Assembly (NCBI RefSeq): GCF_022458865.1
Contig: NZ_JAJNMU010000005.1
Span: 310,001 to 374,000 of the forward strand
DNA length: 64,000 nt
Origin: Paenibacillus periandrae
Lineage (GTDB): Bacteria > Bacillota > Bacilli > Paenibacillales > NBRC-103111
Direction: 5' to 3'
Made by a program: the position numbers and the translations under genes. Shown piece by piece: positions 28,006-36,826 of this stretch. The notes beneath the pieces were generated by a model that worked only from the letters and a program-made list of their open reading frames with translations, was not told the DNA's origin and made no database searches. Position 1 is the stretch's first letter; every line of letters begins with the position of its first letter.

Positions 28006-29844
28006 TTATACTTCCTCGACCACATGTTTCTGCAACAGCGCAAATACAGCTAACGCTACCGCGTTGACGACGACGAGAACTAGCAGCATAGGAAGGATAA
28101 CGCCAAAGTCCGGCCATTGGCCGTACAAAAAGATCTCCCGATAAGCGTCGATGATCGTTGTCATCGGATTGTATTCGAACAGCCATCTATATGAACTAGG
28201 GATAAGCGATACAGGGAATAATACCGGTGTCAAATAGAAACCAACCATCATCAGGACATTCAGGATATGTTCCAGGTCCCGAAGATAAACCGTAGCCAGT
28301 GCAGCAAACATCACAATGGGAAATATAATCAGCGTCTGCGCGAGCAATATGATCGGGAAACCCGACAAGGTCACCGTAAGCGGAATCCCACTAAGCCAGA
28401 GCGCCGGAATTAAAATGACTAACGTAAGCAAGTAGTTGATCAGATTGCTTCCAATGACCGACAGCGGAATAACCTCTCGCGGGAAATAAACCTTCTTCAT
28501 CAACTCTGCATGATTGATCATGCTTCTGGCGCCGCCGGTAATCGACTGGGAGAAAAAATTCCAGGGCAGCAGCGCCACGAGGATGAACATTGGAAAATGG
28601 GGAATGTCTGCCTTCATTATGAACGAGAACACTGCCGTGTATATGCCCAACATCAGAAGCGGGTTCATAAACGTCCACAGAAACCCGAGCGCCGAGCCCT
28701 TGTAGCGCGTCCGTAAATCCTTCAACACCATATTTCGAAGCATCTCCCGATACTGGTAGATCTCCTTCAGCGGATGAATCGAATCCCACTCGTTGCGAAA
28801 CCGAATGGCCAGCTTAAAGCTTGCCTTCAACGCAAACAGACCCCCGCGCCAAACGCGGTCGATAAGGAGAGACGCAAGCACGATGAGGACGGCGGCAATC
28901 GGCACATACTCCAGAGGGCTGCTATGGATAATGTCCCACGGACGATGCTCGTAAAGCCACTCCATAATGAACACATGGCTTAAATAAATATGGAACACGG
29001 AGGAGCCTATCACGGATAGAAGCCGCGGGCTTTTCGCATCCGCAGCTGTTGTGCGAAGCACAACAACGAAGACCGCCGCAGCCGTAAAGAAGACGGGAAT
29101 AGAAGTATCCTCGTAAAAGTACATTTTCGCTGAAGGATGTGCAGACAAAAGCCAATTCGTTCCGACCACGATCGCTATATACGACATGATCCCTGCCCCA
29201 TAGAGAAGCCAGCTGATTCCCTTATTCAATGCTGCTGTCGACAATACGAAACCGATCAGGAAATATCCTATATAGCCTGGCAAGCTAGGTACATCAATGA
29301 CGAAGCCCCAGGTATTCCAATTCCAGTGTGCCAGCGGAAATAGATTGGAGAAGATCAGCCCCGCAGCCCCGATGCAGAATACAACACGCAAGGAGGCGCG
29401 TTTCACCAGCACCCGAAGAAGGGGCGCAATCAAATACAGAATACCAATCATATAAACGTACCCGAGATGATAATGCAGCGTTCCTTTAATGAATCCTTCG
29501 GCAAATCGTCCCCAATCGAATGAAGGCTCCTTGCGAATATCCCACACATAATAAATCATGCTCCATAGGACGAACAGCGGCACAATGCTTCTGAACCTTT
29601 TTAAATAGAATGTCAACGCCGATTCACCTCGACCCGGAGCAAGCAGAAGCATTCCATTGATCATGATTAATACGGGGATGCTCCATCGGAAGGCGGCGTC
29701 TATGACATGCGCTGTCCACCAGAAGCGAATGTCTCCAACCTCGCTCCTAATGTCGATGACCGAAGCGGTTAAGTGGATGAGTACCACGCCGATCATCGCC
29801 GCGACCTCAAGAATGTCCGCATAGATCCATCTTGCTCTTGTCAT
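28006..29844 (-). CDS. Acyltransferase-3 domain fused to Wzm/TagG-type ABC permease
   Basis: 612 residues in one uninterrupted frame. Residues 1 to about 335 form a multi-helix membrane acyltransferase (Acyl_transf_3): EVAAMIGVVLIHLTASV with the conserved histidine, RSIVPLFVLWSM, and many later helices. From about 345 the ABC-2 exporter permease begins with the amphipathic IYQYREMLRNMVLKDLRTRY, followed by KGSALGFLWTFMNPLLMLG and six helices. It should form the channel for the ATPase-sulfotransferase protein encoded directly downstream, and O-acylate a lipid-linked glycan at the membrane. The fusion is seen in sequence; the coupling is inference. Confidence 0.9.
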   Translation of the reverse strand: MTRARWIYADILEVAAMIGVVLIHLTASVIDIRSEVGDIRFWWTAHVIDAAFRWSIPVLIMINGMLLLAPGRGESALTFYLKRFRSIVPLFVLWSMIYYVWDIRKEPSFDWGRFAEGFIKGTLHYHLGYVYMIGILYLIAPLLRVLVKRASLRVVFCIGAAGLIFSNLFPLAHWNWNTWGFVIDVPSLPGYIGYFLIGFVLSTAALNKGISWLLYGAGIMSYIAIVVGTNWLLSAHPSAKMYFYEDTSIPVFFTAAAVFVVVLRTTAADAKSPRLLSVIGSSVFHIYLSHVFIMEWLYEHRPWDIIHSSPLEYVPIAAVLIVLASLLIDRVWRGGLFALKASFKLAIRFRNEWDSIHPLKEIYQYREMLRNMVLKDLRTRYKGSALGFLWTFMNPLLMLGIYTAVFSFIMKADIPHFPMFILVALLPWNFFSQSITGGARSMINHAELMKKVYFPREVIPLSVIGSNLINYLLTLVILIPALWLSGIPLTVTLSGFPIILLAQTLIIFPIVMFAALATVYLRDLEHILNVLMMVGFYLTPVLFPVSLIPSSYRWLFEYNPMTTIIDAYREIFLYGQWPDFGVILPMLLVLVVVNAVALAVFALLQKHVVEEV

Positions 29845-29885
29845 ATCATTTTTCCCCTAACATAAATATCCGTTTCGATTGCGAG

Positions 29886-30956
29886 TTAATGGTTCATTAG
29901 ACGTTTCAACAGCTTCTTCCCTTGCCTGATCACATTACCGGCAATCTGTTCCACGCTGATGTACCTTTCGAAGTATTCATTGCTAAGCGCAAAGGGGTTG
30001 TCCACCCGGTAGGGGATCTCAGGCGTATCCCGATAGATGAAACGGGCGTCGCGTTCGATCCGCTCACCGCTTGCATAATAATCGTACGACCACTTGGTGT
30101 GGCCTAGACGTGCCTGATCGACCTGATTGAGCTCCCGAACATACTCGTCGCGCAGCGCGTATACTACATTGCTGCGATCGGGTACATACTTGTTGATCAT
30201 CCCTTCGTTTGCGCCTGAATCGAAACCGGAATAGTGGAAAAAACGCAAAGGCTGACCGTTTACCCAAGGGCCATCGTCCGCTGTTAGCCTTCGTTTGGAT
30301 AGATTCCACGGGGCGACGTTGTAACCGGGGTGCTTCAGAATATGGACATCGAAGTAGCAGGGCGCCAGATCGATCCACTTCTGGTCGGTGAAGATGCCTC
30401 TCGGGATATCGTCATAACAGAACATCGCCAGTCGGCTTGCCCACCAATCGGCAAAGCGCATAGCCTCTTCGGATCTGGAGAGCGCAAGGAAGCCAAGATT
30501 GAATACGCCGTGCTGCAGAGCGCTTAATTCATTGTCCATCACCGCGTCCATAATGTCCTCGGGATGGCACAGATGCGGCGTCAATACGATCGGATGGCGG
30601 TTCATTGCCTCCACCAACTCTGTCAGTTCACCATAGACCTTAATATCCGGATCCAGATAAACGAAGTGGTCTTCTGCAGCATAGTCCCGGAACAGATATC
30701 GGAAGAGCTGTCCCTTGACCGCCGTTGAGGCTTCAACGATTGAATGCTTAAAGATAAACTTGTCGAAATGCTCGAAACCGAGGTCCTTCGCAAGAACGAC
30801 ATTGTCGAAATGCTCACAGCTTCGCGCTGCAGGATGAATTTCCCGCTCCAGCAAGCATACGATAAATTGCGTATTCGGATTGGTTTCCTTCAGTGACTTC
30901 GCCAGCACCATCGCTTTCGGCAAGTAATTGGCGCATATGGATGTCGTAACGATCAT
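29886..30956 (-). CDS. Glycosyltransferase (GT8-like, DxD motif)
   Basis: 356-residue cytosolic enzyme predicted to add a sugar from a nucleotide donor. The N-terminus MIVTTSICANYLPKAMVLAKSL is typical of A-fold transferases that scan a bound nucleotide, and HFVYLDPDIKVYG holds the metal-binding DxD. FFHYSGFD and MINKYVPDRSN lie near the C-terminus. ATG at 30956 overlaps the stop of the upstream gene (ATGA), and AGAGAGG precedes it. An earlier in-frame extension runs inside the upstream gene and is rejected. It is part of the polysaccharide operon; donor and acceptor are unknown. Confidence 0.82.
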   Translation of the reverse strand: MIVTTSICANYLPKAMVLAKSLKETNPNTQFIVCLLEREIHPAARSCEHFDNVVLAKDLGFEHFDKFIFKHSIVEASTAVKGQLFRYLFRDYAAEDHFVYLDPDIKVYGELTELVEAMNRHPIVLTPHLCHPEDIMDAVMDNELSALQHGVFNLGFLALSRSEEAMRFADWWASRLAMFCYDDIPRGIFTDQKWIDLAPCYFDVHILKHPGYNVAPWNLSKRRLTADDGPWVNGQPLRFFHYSGFDSGANEGMINKYVPDRSNVVYALRDEYVRELNQVDQARLGHTKWSYDYYASGERIERDARFIYRDTPEIPYRVDNPFALSNEYFERYISVEQIAGNVIRQGKKLLKRLMNH

Positions 30957-33900
30957 GAACGAGCCTCTCTTTCGCCAGAAGGCAGATGATTGTACTCCAG
31001 TGTGTAACGTGCCCGATTTCCTGAAACATAGGCTCTTACCTGCTCGGAATCGAGCAAAAATGCTCTCAGTTGATCTTCGCCACTCCAAACTTTGCCCAAC
31101 TCCGGATGTTCATCAATGGTTGCAGCTATATTCCCGCTGAGAGGTGAGGTAAGGACGAGGACGCCTGCCGCAATCGCTTCCTGAAGCGTATAAGAGTAAC
31201 TCTCCGGGACAATCGACCATAGCAGTACGAGGTCGATGTCTTGCGCAATCAGAAGATTGGACGCCCCCATTCTGCCTTCTCGAAGGAAAGAATAGTGATG
31301 TACCGCGACCTGATCGGCGTACTTCTTCTGCGAACCAATATGGTGAAACTCATAAAGTAGGCCAAGTGCTTCATCTTTATACAAGCGCTCCCATAACGAC
31401 CAGCCTTTATTGTCCATTTTATATCCGAGGAATGCGAGTCTGATTTTTCGATGCTCGGGCCTGGGCTTGTAAACGATTGTTTGCTTATTGAAGATCAGAT
31501 GTCCCCTGACCAGCATTTTATCTGCGAGATCTGGATAGATGGCAATTACGGTTTCTTTGACAATTTCAGAAGGCACTACAATTCGATCGGCTTGAAGAAG
31601 CACCGGTCGAATGGCATTGCGCCAATCTGCGAGCACCATCCCGTGCGTGCAGCTCAGACAGATGTCCGCGTTAGCCCCCGAGGCGGCAACGACATCGGCA
31701 ATGCAGGAATGTCTCTCTTTTGCTTCTTTAATGCTCGGAGTCATTTTAGGTTGGTAGACCATGTGGTAACTGGAGCATACTGTGAAAAAATCATGCATGA
31801 AAAGTGTATGCGGAAGAGCGCCTGCTTCTTCCACATTCCGCAACAGAGTCCTATAATCGTTTATCTCCCAATTCAACAGATGATGGGTATAAATATCAGA
31901 AAGTTGCTCATGAATGCGGGAGAGCCACTCCGTAATCTCCTTTACCGGATAAAAACCCCTCAATTGATCGTTCACGATCACCCCATAATAAGTGTCTTCC
32001 TTTGTATTCAACAAGGAATAGCTTTGACCTGGGTAGATCTGAATAATTCCAATGTTTCTTCGAGACAAATACGAAGCTTGTTCATAAATATACTTTTCGG
32101 TACCGCCCATGGATTCGAGATAGTTTGTGTGGGAGAAGATCAAAGCATTTTGCTTATAAGGAAGCCTGCCTGCCAAGCCGGTTTGACGAGAATACCGATT
32201 CCTGCGAAGCGCGTATTCCTGCAGCAACCCCTTGGCCCAACCCTTGAGTCGCCGTTTGGCTCTTCGCTCAATCTCTCTCGCGATTCGAAGCGGCAGGGTT
32301 ATCTTCCAAGACAACGATTTGGAATATAAAGCGACCTCCCGCCGGTATTTTTCTATCTCTAGATCCTTTTGCCGAATGAATAGTTCCTGATCGTACTTCA
32401 TCTGCTGTTCTCTTTTTTCGATCTCTAGATCCTTTTGCCGAATGAATAGTTCTTGATCGTACTTCATCTGCTGTTCTCTTTTTTCGATCTCGGTGTTTCG
32501 TCGGCTAGCTTCGGCTTGCTCTTCTTGCAGCTCCCGACTTAGCGCGCTGAGCTTCGCTTCGCGACTCCTGCTGTCCTCGCATAGAAGCTCCAGCGTATCG
32601 ATTTGCTGCTTGATCTGCGCAGCGGCCAATTCAAGTGCTTTCTCTTTCTCGCTATTCGCTATCAGCAGCCGTTCTATTCGCAAGCTGGCATTGCGAAGCG
32701 CGGTGGTCAATTCAACTTCAACAGGTCGTTGAAGCTGAAATCCTTGAACCACCTCAGCTTCTATTCCGAACGAGCAACTTAGCTCCAGTAGCACGGACGC
32801 ACCCTCGTTATGTGGAGGCAAATCCCGAATCAACAGCTGCGATGTACTGCCCGTGACGATTCCAGAGACATAATCCTCTCCATCGTCTATCCGTGTGAAG
32901 GCCAGAAAGTTCACGTACTCTTTGGCATGATCACGAAGAAGATCGGCCTCCTCCCCTTCATGGATGAGACATAGCCTGAATAACTTGACATATGCGGGCT
33001 TCGCAAAAAAGTCGATTCGCAATACCGACCCCAGGGATTCGCGAATCTCGACTGTATGACAACTTTTCTGTCCTTTCGCGTTAACGGTTACGTAGGTCGA
33101 TTTCTCCTCCTTGAACTGCCCGTCTGCTCCAGCCCAATAAAACCGTACTCGATAGGATTTCTCGTGGCTCAAGAACCGATCGGTTTGCACCAGTTGGTCG
33201 TAGTCTTTCCGTATGCTTTCGCGTAGCTCGTCTTCATGCAGTGCATAAGGGTCCCTCTCGCCTCTCATTCCGGCGAGATACGTTTGTCGTACCATAGCGG
33301 GTACGAAGCGATCTTCCCATACATCCTGTTTGGAAAAGCAGTTATGTCTCAGGGCTGGCTTCGGTAAATCGCTGACTCTCGCCTGATCCATAGCACCGTA
33401 TGGAACGTTTAGAAAGCCGCTGATTCTCCGGCAGGCCTCGATAGGTTGCTCTAACAATTGGTCGTAGTCGATGACGATCCGCTGCTCATGGCTCGTATAA
33501 TATAAGCTGGAAAGGACGTATAAATTCCATATTGCGAACGACTTGTCATAAAGGAATTGGTCTCGCTTATACAATGAAGCGGCTACGTTCAAAGGATTGC
33601 GCAGGTTGAGAATATACCGAGCGTCTATACTCAGCTCTTTAAAAACGGATTGCCACAACGGGAGCAGCAGGCATGTTCGCGGATCTTTGAATCCCCATAA
33701 TGGAGAATTCAAGAAATCTCTGGTGACAATCTGAACCAGTCTCTCCCGACTTGCCATTCCTGCCTCAGTCAACAACCAATTCTCGGGCAGCGGCTTCGTA
33801 GTATCCCATGACGAAGACAAACGGTTCAGCAACTCATCGTGAATAGCCACGATCTCGGCGTGTTCCCAAAAGCCCTCGGGATTGTCCTCCCTGGGAGGAA

Positions 33901-34015
33901 CCATCTGATGTTCATTTCCCATATAGACGCCCAGCGATCTAACGGTTTGAGCCAACAATGATGTACCGCTTCGGTGCATCCCAAGGATGATTACTGCTAC
34001 TGCTCTAGCCGACAT
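30953..34015 (-). CDS. Sulfotransferase, coiled coil and glycosyltransferase in one polypeptide
   Basis: 1020 residues. The N-terminus is a sulfotransferase: phosphosulfate loop VIILGMHRSGTSLLAQTVRS (about 8-27) and 3'-phosphate motif YILNLRNPLNVAASLYKRDQ. A beta-rich segment follows, then a charged coiled coil (about 450-575) containing two identical 22-residue repeats beginning EIEKREQQMKYDQELF. From about 635 a GT-B glycosyltransferase of family 4/1 type begins (SMGGTEKYIYEQASYLSRR), with a donor-site block late in the chain (VPESYSYTLQEAIAAGV). AGAGGTG precedes the ATG. It is the first gene of a tight leftward set and is coupled to the next glycosyltransferase gene. Likely builds and sulfates the polymer. 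Confidence 0.85.
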   Translation of the reverse strand: MSARAVAVIILGMHRSGTSLLAQTVRSLGVYMGNEHQMVPPREDNPEGFWEHAEIVAIHDELLNRLSSSWDTTKPLPENWLLTEAGMASRERLVQIVTRDFLNSPLWGFKDPRTCLLLPLWQSVFKELSIDARYILNLRNPLNVAASLYKRDQFLYDKSFAIWNLYVLSSLYYTSHEQRIVIDYDQLLEQPIEACRRISGFLNVPYGAMDQARVSDLPKPALRHNCFSKQDVWEDRFVPAMVRQTYLAGMRGERDPYALHEDELRESIRKDYDQLVQTDRFLSHEKSYRVRFYWAGADGQFKEEKSTYVTVNAKGQKSCHTVEIRESLGSVLRIDFFAKPAYVKLFRLCLIHEGEEADLLRDHAKEYVNFLAFTRIDDGEDYVSGIVTGSTSQLLIRDLPPHNEGASVLLELSCSFGIEAEVVQGFQLQRPVEVELTTALRNASLRIERLLIANSEKEKALELAAAQIKQQIDTLELLCEDSRSREAKLSALSRELQEEQAEASRRNTEIEKREQQMKYDQELFIRQKDLEIEKREQQMKYDQELFIRQKDLEIEKYRREVALYSKSLSWKITLPLRIAREIERRAKRRLKGWAKGLLQEYALRRNRYSRQTGLAGRLPYKQNALIFSHTNYLESMGGTEKYIYEQASYLSRRNIGIIQIYPGQSYSLLNTKEDTYYGVIVNDQLRGFYPVKEITEWLSRIHEQLSDIYTHHLLNWEINDYRTLLRNVEEAGALPHTLFMHDFFTVCSSYHMVYQPKMTPSIKEAKERHSCIADVVAASGANADICLSCTHGMVLADWRNAIRPVLLQADRIVVPSEIVKETVIAIYPDLADKMLVRGHLIFNKQTIVYKPRPEHRKIRLAFLGYKMDNKGWSLWERLYKDEALGLLYEFHHIGSQKKYADQVAVHHYSFLREGRMGASNLLIAQDIDLVLLWSIVPESYSYTLQEAIAAGVLVLTSPLSGNIAATIDEHPELGKVWSGEDQLRAFLLDSEQVRAYVSGNRARYTLEYNHLPSGEREARS
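32355..32486. repeat. Tandem duplication, two 66-base units
   Basis: Units 32355-32420 and 32421-32486 differ at a single base. They encode two identical 22-residue coiled-coil units in frame. The near identity points to a recent duplication and possible copy-number variation. Confidence 0.9.
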
Positions 34016-34148
34016 TGCTGCACCTCTTTAAGTTTCGGATATACAATTACGATCTATGTTATTCGACAAAATCTCGCATGAATCCTTCTGTTTTGGATAA
34101 AAAGGAACCCTATGTCAAGAGATCGCCCATTCCCCCTAAAATTCGGCT

Positions 34149-35873
34149 CTATTTTTTAATATAAATTGCAAAATGATTGACTTTGACAGAAAAGGTACCT
34201 GAACCGTTCGGAAAAATATTTAGTCTCAACTGTGCGCTTTCGATATCGTCTTGAAGCAGAGTTGAAACTGAAACCCATTGGTTGTTTCCTTTCACGGCAG
34301 GATTGCCAAAATGCTGAACCGAACCATTGTTCACTCCTGCAAAAACTAAATTCCCTCTACTTGCGCTTACTCTGGCTGCAATGGTTACCTGTTTATTTTT
34401 AAGTTGTTCTTGTATCGGTTGCGGAAGCTTGCCGATTATAGCAACCCAATCGGAATCCCCCGTTACTAAGAAGGTACTTTTATCCTTGGTAAGCTGGGGC
34501 GAATCGCCCGGCGGACAAAAGATGGTAAAGTCATTAGGGTCAGAGCTCTCCCACACTTTTTGATAGCTTGGGTTATTCATTATACGAGTTTCAGTCACTA
34601 AATTGGATGTAATAAAATTAGTGCTGTAACCATTTCTCGTAGCCGCAGACGCAGCAAATAACCCTACCACAAATAGAAGACCGAATGCTGTAACAACAAT
34701 AATTTTTTTCATAAAACAGGTAGATATCCGGTTATTGGTCAAAAATGGAAGCTCAATATACTTGTACATCAAATATCCGATGACAAAAGAACAAACAACA
34801 CCAATGGTCATTAAAAATACGAATCTCAACATGGGGGATGTAATGCTGTATTCATCTAAAAACAAATTATAACCATACCACGTTAATGTATCGTGAATTA
34901 AAAATATACTGTAGGATACAATCCCTACTGTGCATAGCAATTTGTTTTGGAATACTTTGCTCAATCGCCCTTGTTCCTTATTCAATAGAATTCCAAATAT
35001 GGCCAGGAAGCAGCCTAACCCGCTTTGAAACGGGGCATCCATGATTAAAGCCGGAAGAGGTAACCAGCACCAGAAGAATAAAAAACATCCTGATAAGAAG
35101 AAGTATAGATTATACGAGTGAAGCCCCGTCTTTTCAGGCAAATACACAAAAATTCTAGCCAACAAAATTCCGAAACAAAATATATCCATTTGGGATAAAA
35201 TATTATATCCCCATATGAAATCTCCGCTGGCTATAAAGTAATGCCGATAGATTGTCGGAAAGATCATCATAATCGTCATCCACGCAACGAAAGAAGGCGT
35301 CCTCTTTGTAATATGGGCTAGTAACGGGAGTAATAGATAAAAATAAATTTCAGGATTCAGCGTCCATGTACCGGGAACGATATCCATCGTTATTCCAGTA
35401 GTGAAGAAATGGAAAAGCGGCTGTAGAAAGAACAGATTGGACAGAATATTGGCGAACGAAATCGGCGCTGAGAAATAGCTGCGTCCTATTAAGAAAAATA
35501 AAATAATATAAACAGCTGCCACAAAGTAAAACACAGGGATAATCCGCAGAAATCTACGTCGAACGAATCGACCATAGGAAACAAACGGTGTTCCCTCTTT
35601 TATTGCTTTAGCAAACGGCAAGTAGAGTAGAAAAGCCGATAGTACAAAGAAAATTCTTACGCCTAATACTCCAGCTTGGAAAAACCAGCTTATATTATAA
35701 GTGGTTTCGAATACACGCACGTTAACCGGAAAGCCTTCCCCGTTCGGACCTGCATTCGCCCAAAAATGGACCATCATCACCATTAATATAGCGATTCCTC
35801 TTAAACCATCCAAAGACGAAATATTTGGCACTCCTGATGAGTTAGACCTGATGAGTCCGGTATTCTTGAACAT
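34149..35873 (-). CDS. OafA-type acyltransferase with C-terminal extracytoplasmic domain
   Basis: About 574 residues. Residues of about 15-400 are a membrane O-acyltransferase of the acyltransferase-3 family: SLDGLRGIAILMVMMVHFWA with the catalytic histidine, FFVLSAFLLYLPF, RRRFLRIIPVFY and about ten helices. After a last helix (IIVVTAFGLLFVVGLFAASA) an exported domain of about 170 residues follows whose end (VSTLLQDDIESAQLRLNIF) looks like a beta-sandwich carbohydrate-binding module. ATG at 35873 is chosen for the GAGGTGG ribosome site; longer starts at 35885 and 35936 exist. It probably O-acylates the polymer of the adjacent cluster. Confidence 0.82.
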   Translation of the reverse strand: MFKNTGLIRSNSSGVPNISSLDGLRGIAILMVMMVHFWANAGPNGEGFPVNVRVFETTYNISWFFQAGVLGVRIFFVLSAFLLYLPFAKAIKEGTPFVSYGRFVRRRFLRIIPVFYFVAAVYIILFFLIGRSYFSAPISFANILSNLFFLQPLFHFFTTGITMDIVPGTWTLNPEIYFYLLLPLLAHITKRTPSFVAWMTIMMIFPTIYRHYFIASGDFIWGYNILSQMDIFCFGILLARIFVYLPEKTGLHSYNLYFFLSGCFLFFWCWLPLPALIMDAPFQSGLGCFLAIFGILLNKEQGRLSKVFQNKLLCTVGIVSYSIFLIHDTLTWYGYNLFLDEYSITSPMLRFVFLMTIGVVCSFVIGYLMYKYIELPFLTNNRISTCFMKKIIVVTAFGLLFVVGLFAASAATRNGYSTNFITSNLVTETRIMNNPSYQKVWESSDPNDFTIFCPPGDSPQLTKDKSTFLVTGDSDWVAIIGKLPQPIQEQLKNKQVTIAARVSASRGNLVFAGVNNGSVQHFGNPAVKGNNQWVSVSTLLQDDIESAQLRLNIFPNGSGTFSVKVNHFAIYIKK

Positions 35874-36254
35874 CTTCCACCTCATCTTCCATAATTTTAT
35901 AGCGTACCTATAGCAGCTTCTTATTGCCTTCCACATCCGATGTTTAGAGGACGGATATCCTCCCACTGTCGAATGAAGTTCCCCGGAGACCACATCGACG
36001 TACTCCTGAACGTTTGAGCGTTAGGTATTATGGGCTCAACCTCACTTTCTCGCTTTTAGTCGAGTATAGCACAGCCCATATCTTGTAAATCAAGTGTGTA
36101 AGTAGCATGTTGTGTTCCTCTGTTGTGAGACTAAGGTGAGATTCAATGCACCCAAACAGACAGCACGAGTTCGCCTGCGTAGCGATCTTCCCCCGAAGTG
36201 GCCCGACCTCCACCCTGCCGGGGGCGCGTTTCCGCACCCCACAAACGTTTAATG

Positions 36255-36297
36255 CGAAAAATTTCGCCGTTACTTATGATAGGGTTCTGCTTAACGG
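36255..36297 (-). repeat. rlmH 3'-end-like repeat, site C (possible attachment site)
   Basis: On the minus strand the core reads GAACCCTATCATAAGTAACGG, the last codons of rlmH (E P Y H K stop) with synonymous changes. Over 43 bases it matches site B (44183-44225) at 38 positions. It lies in the 550-base gap left of the importer operon and has the same orientation as rlmH. Confidence 0.6.
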
Positions 36298-36311
36298 TCA
36301 TAACGGCGAAA

Positions 36312-36341
36312 ATTAAGGGCATCCGACTGGATGCCCTTAAT
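36312..36341 (-). terminator. Strong hairpin, probable terminator of the importer operon
   Basis: A 13-base perfect stem (ATTAAGGGCATCC and its complement) with a four-base GACT loop, followed on the minus strand by TTTT. It lies 207 bases after the last ORF of the leftward importer operon. Confidence 0.65.
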
Positions 36342-36356
36342 AGTTGGGACAGGGGT

Positions 36357-36412
36357 TCAGCATCACGAACCGTAGTGTGGCAAATCCGCAATTCGACGCC
36401 ACGTGATGCTGA
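36357..36412. repeat. Structured imperfect palindrome
   Basis: TCAGCATCACG (36357-36367) is the exact complement of CGTGATGCTGA (36402-36412). Inside, GTGGC (36377-36381) pairs with GCCAC (36398-36402), leaving a bulge on one side. This could fold as a long bulged hairpin in DNA or RNA. Its function is unknown. Confidence 0.6.
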
Positions 36413-36547
36413 GGATTTTTGGCGAAGCGGCGTAGAACTTCAACAAGCTTGGCCGTTCTCCCATCGAAACAATACCTCATCCTGCTAGCCATGGGCTAAC
36501 TATTCAGCTATCGTCCCCGTTCGTAACACTTGAACATAATTTTTTTG

Positions 36548-36826
36548 TTAATTTCCTCCAACATGAACCACACCAATTACGGTTTCACCATCAACGTCAT
36601 ACAGCGGAATATCACGACCACATGGCGATCTACTGTTCTGTATCGCAATGGCTTCCTCGGGTGATTTTGGTAGCTCACCGTCTATGTCTTTTTTCAGCAG
36701 AACCGTATGTCTGTCCATATTCATTTTCAGGATAGTTGAGAGGATTTGTATGGCTTTGATTAGTCGCACTTTTAGCATATGTGCTTTGGAATGCCATTGC
36801 ACCTCCCACGTCAGTACATCTTTCAA
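36548..36826 (-). CDS. Small hypothetical protein at the end of the importer operon
   Basis: 92 residues, soluble, starting with TTG that overlaps the permease stop (TTGA), which suggests translational coupling. The C-terminal third (GRDIPLYDVDGETVIGVVHVGGN) looks like a folded beta-rich segment; the N-terminal half is basic and helical. I do not recognise a family. The weak GGAAG ribosome site and small size keep confidence moderate. Confidence 0.45.
   Translation of the reverse strand: MKDVLTWEVQWHSKAHMLKVRLIKAIQILSTILKMNMDRHTVLLKKDIDGELPKSPEEAIAIQNSRSPCGRDIPLYDVDGETVIGVVHVGGN

Noticed and set aside
26187-29844. Assembly artefact joining separate genes in the two exporter fusions
   Set aside because: Both fusions have continuous frames, sensible linkers and normal start signals, and two independent artefacts in adjacent genes are unlikely; read data would still settle it.
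32355-32486. CRISPR-like repeats
   Set aside because: Only two directly adjacent 66-base units without spacers, in frame within a coding gene.
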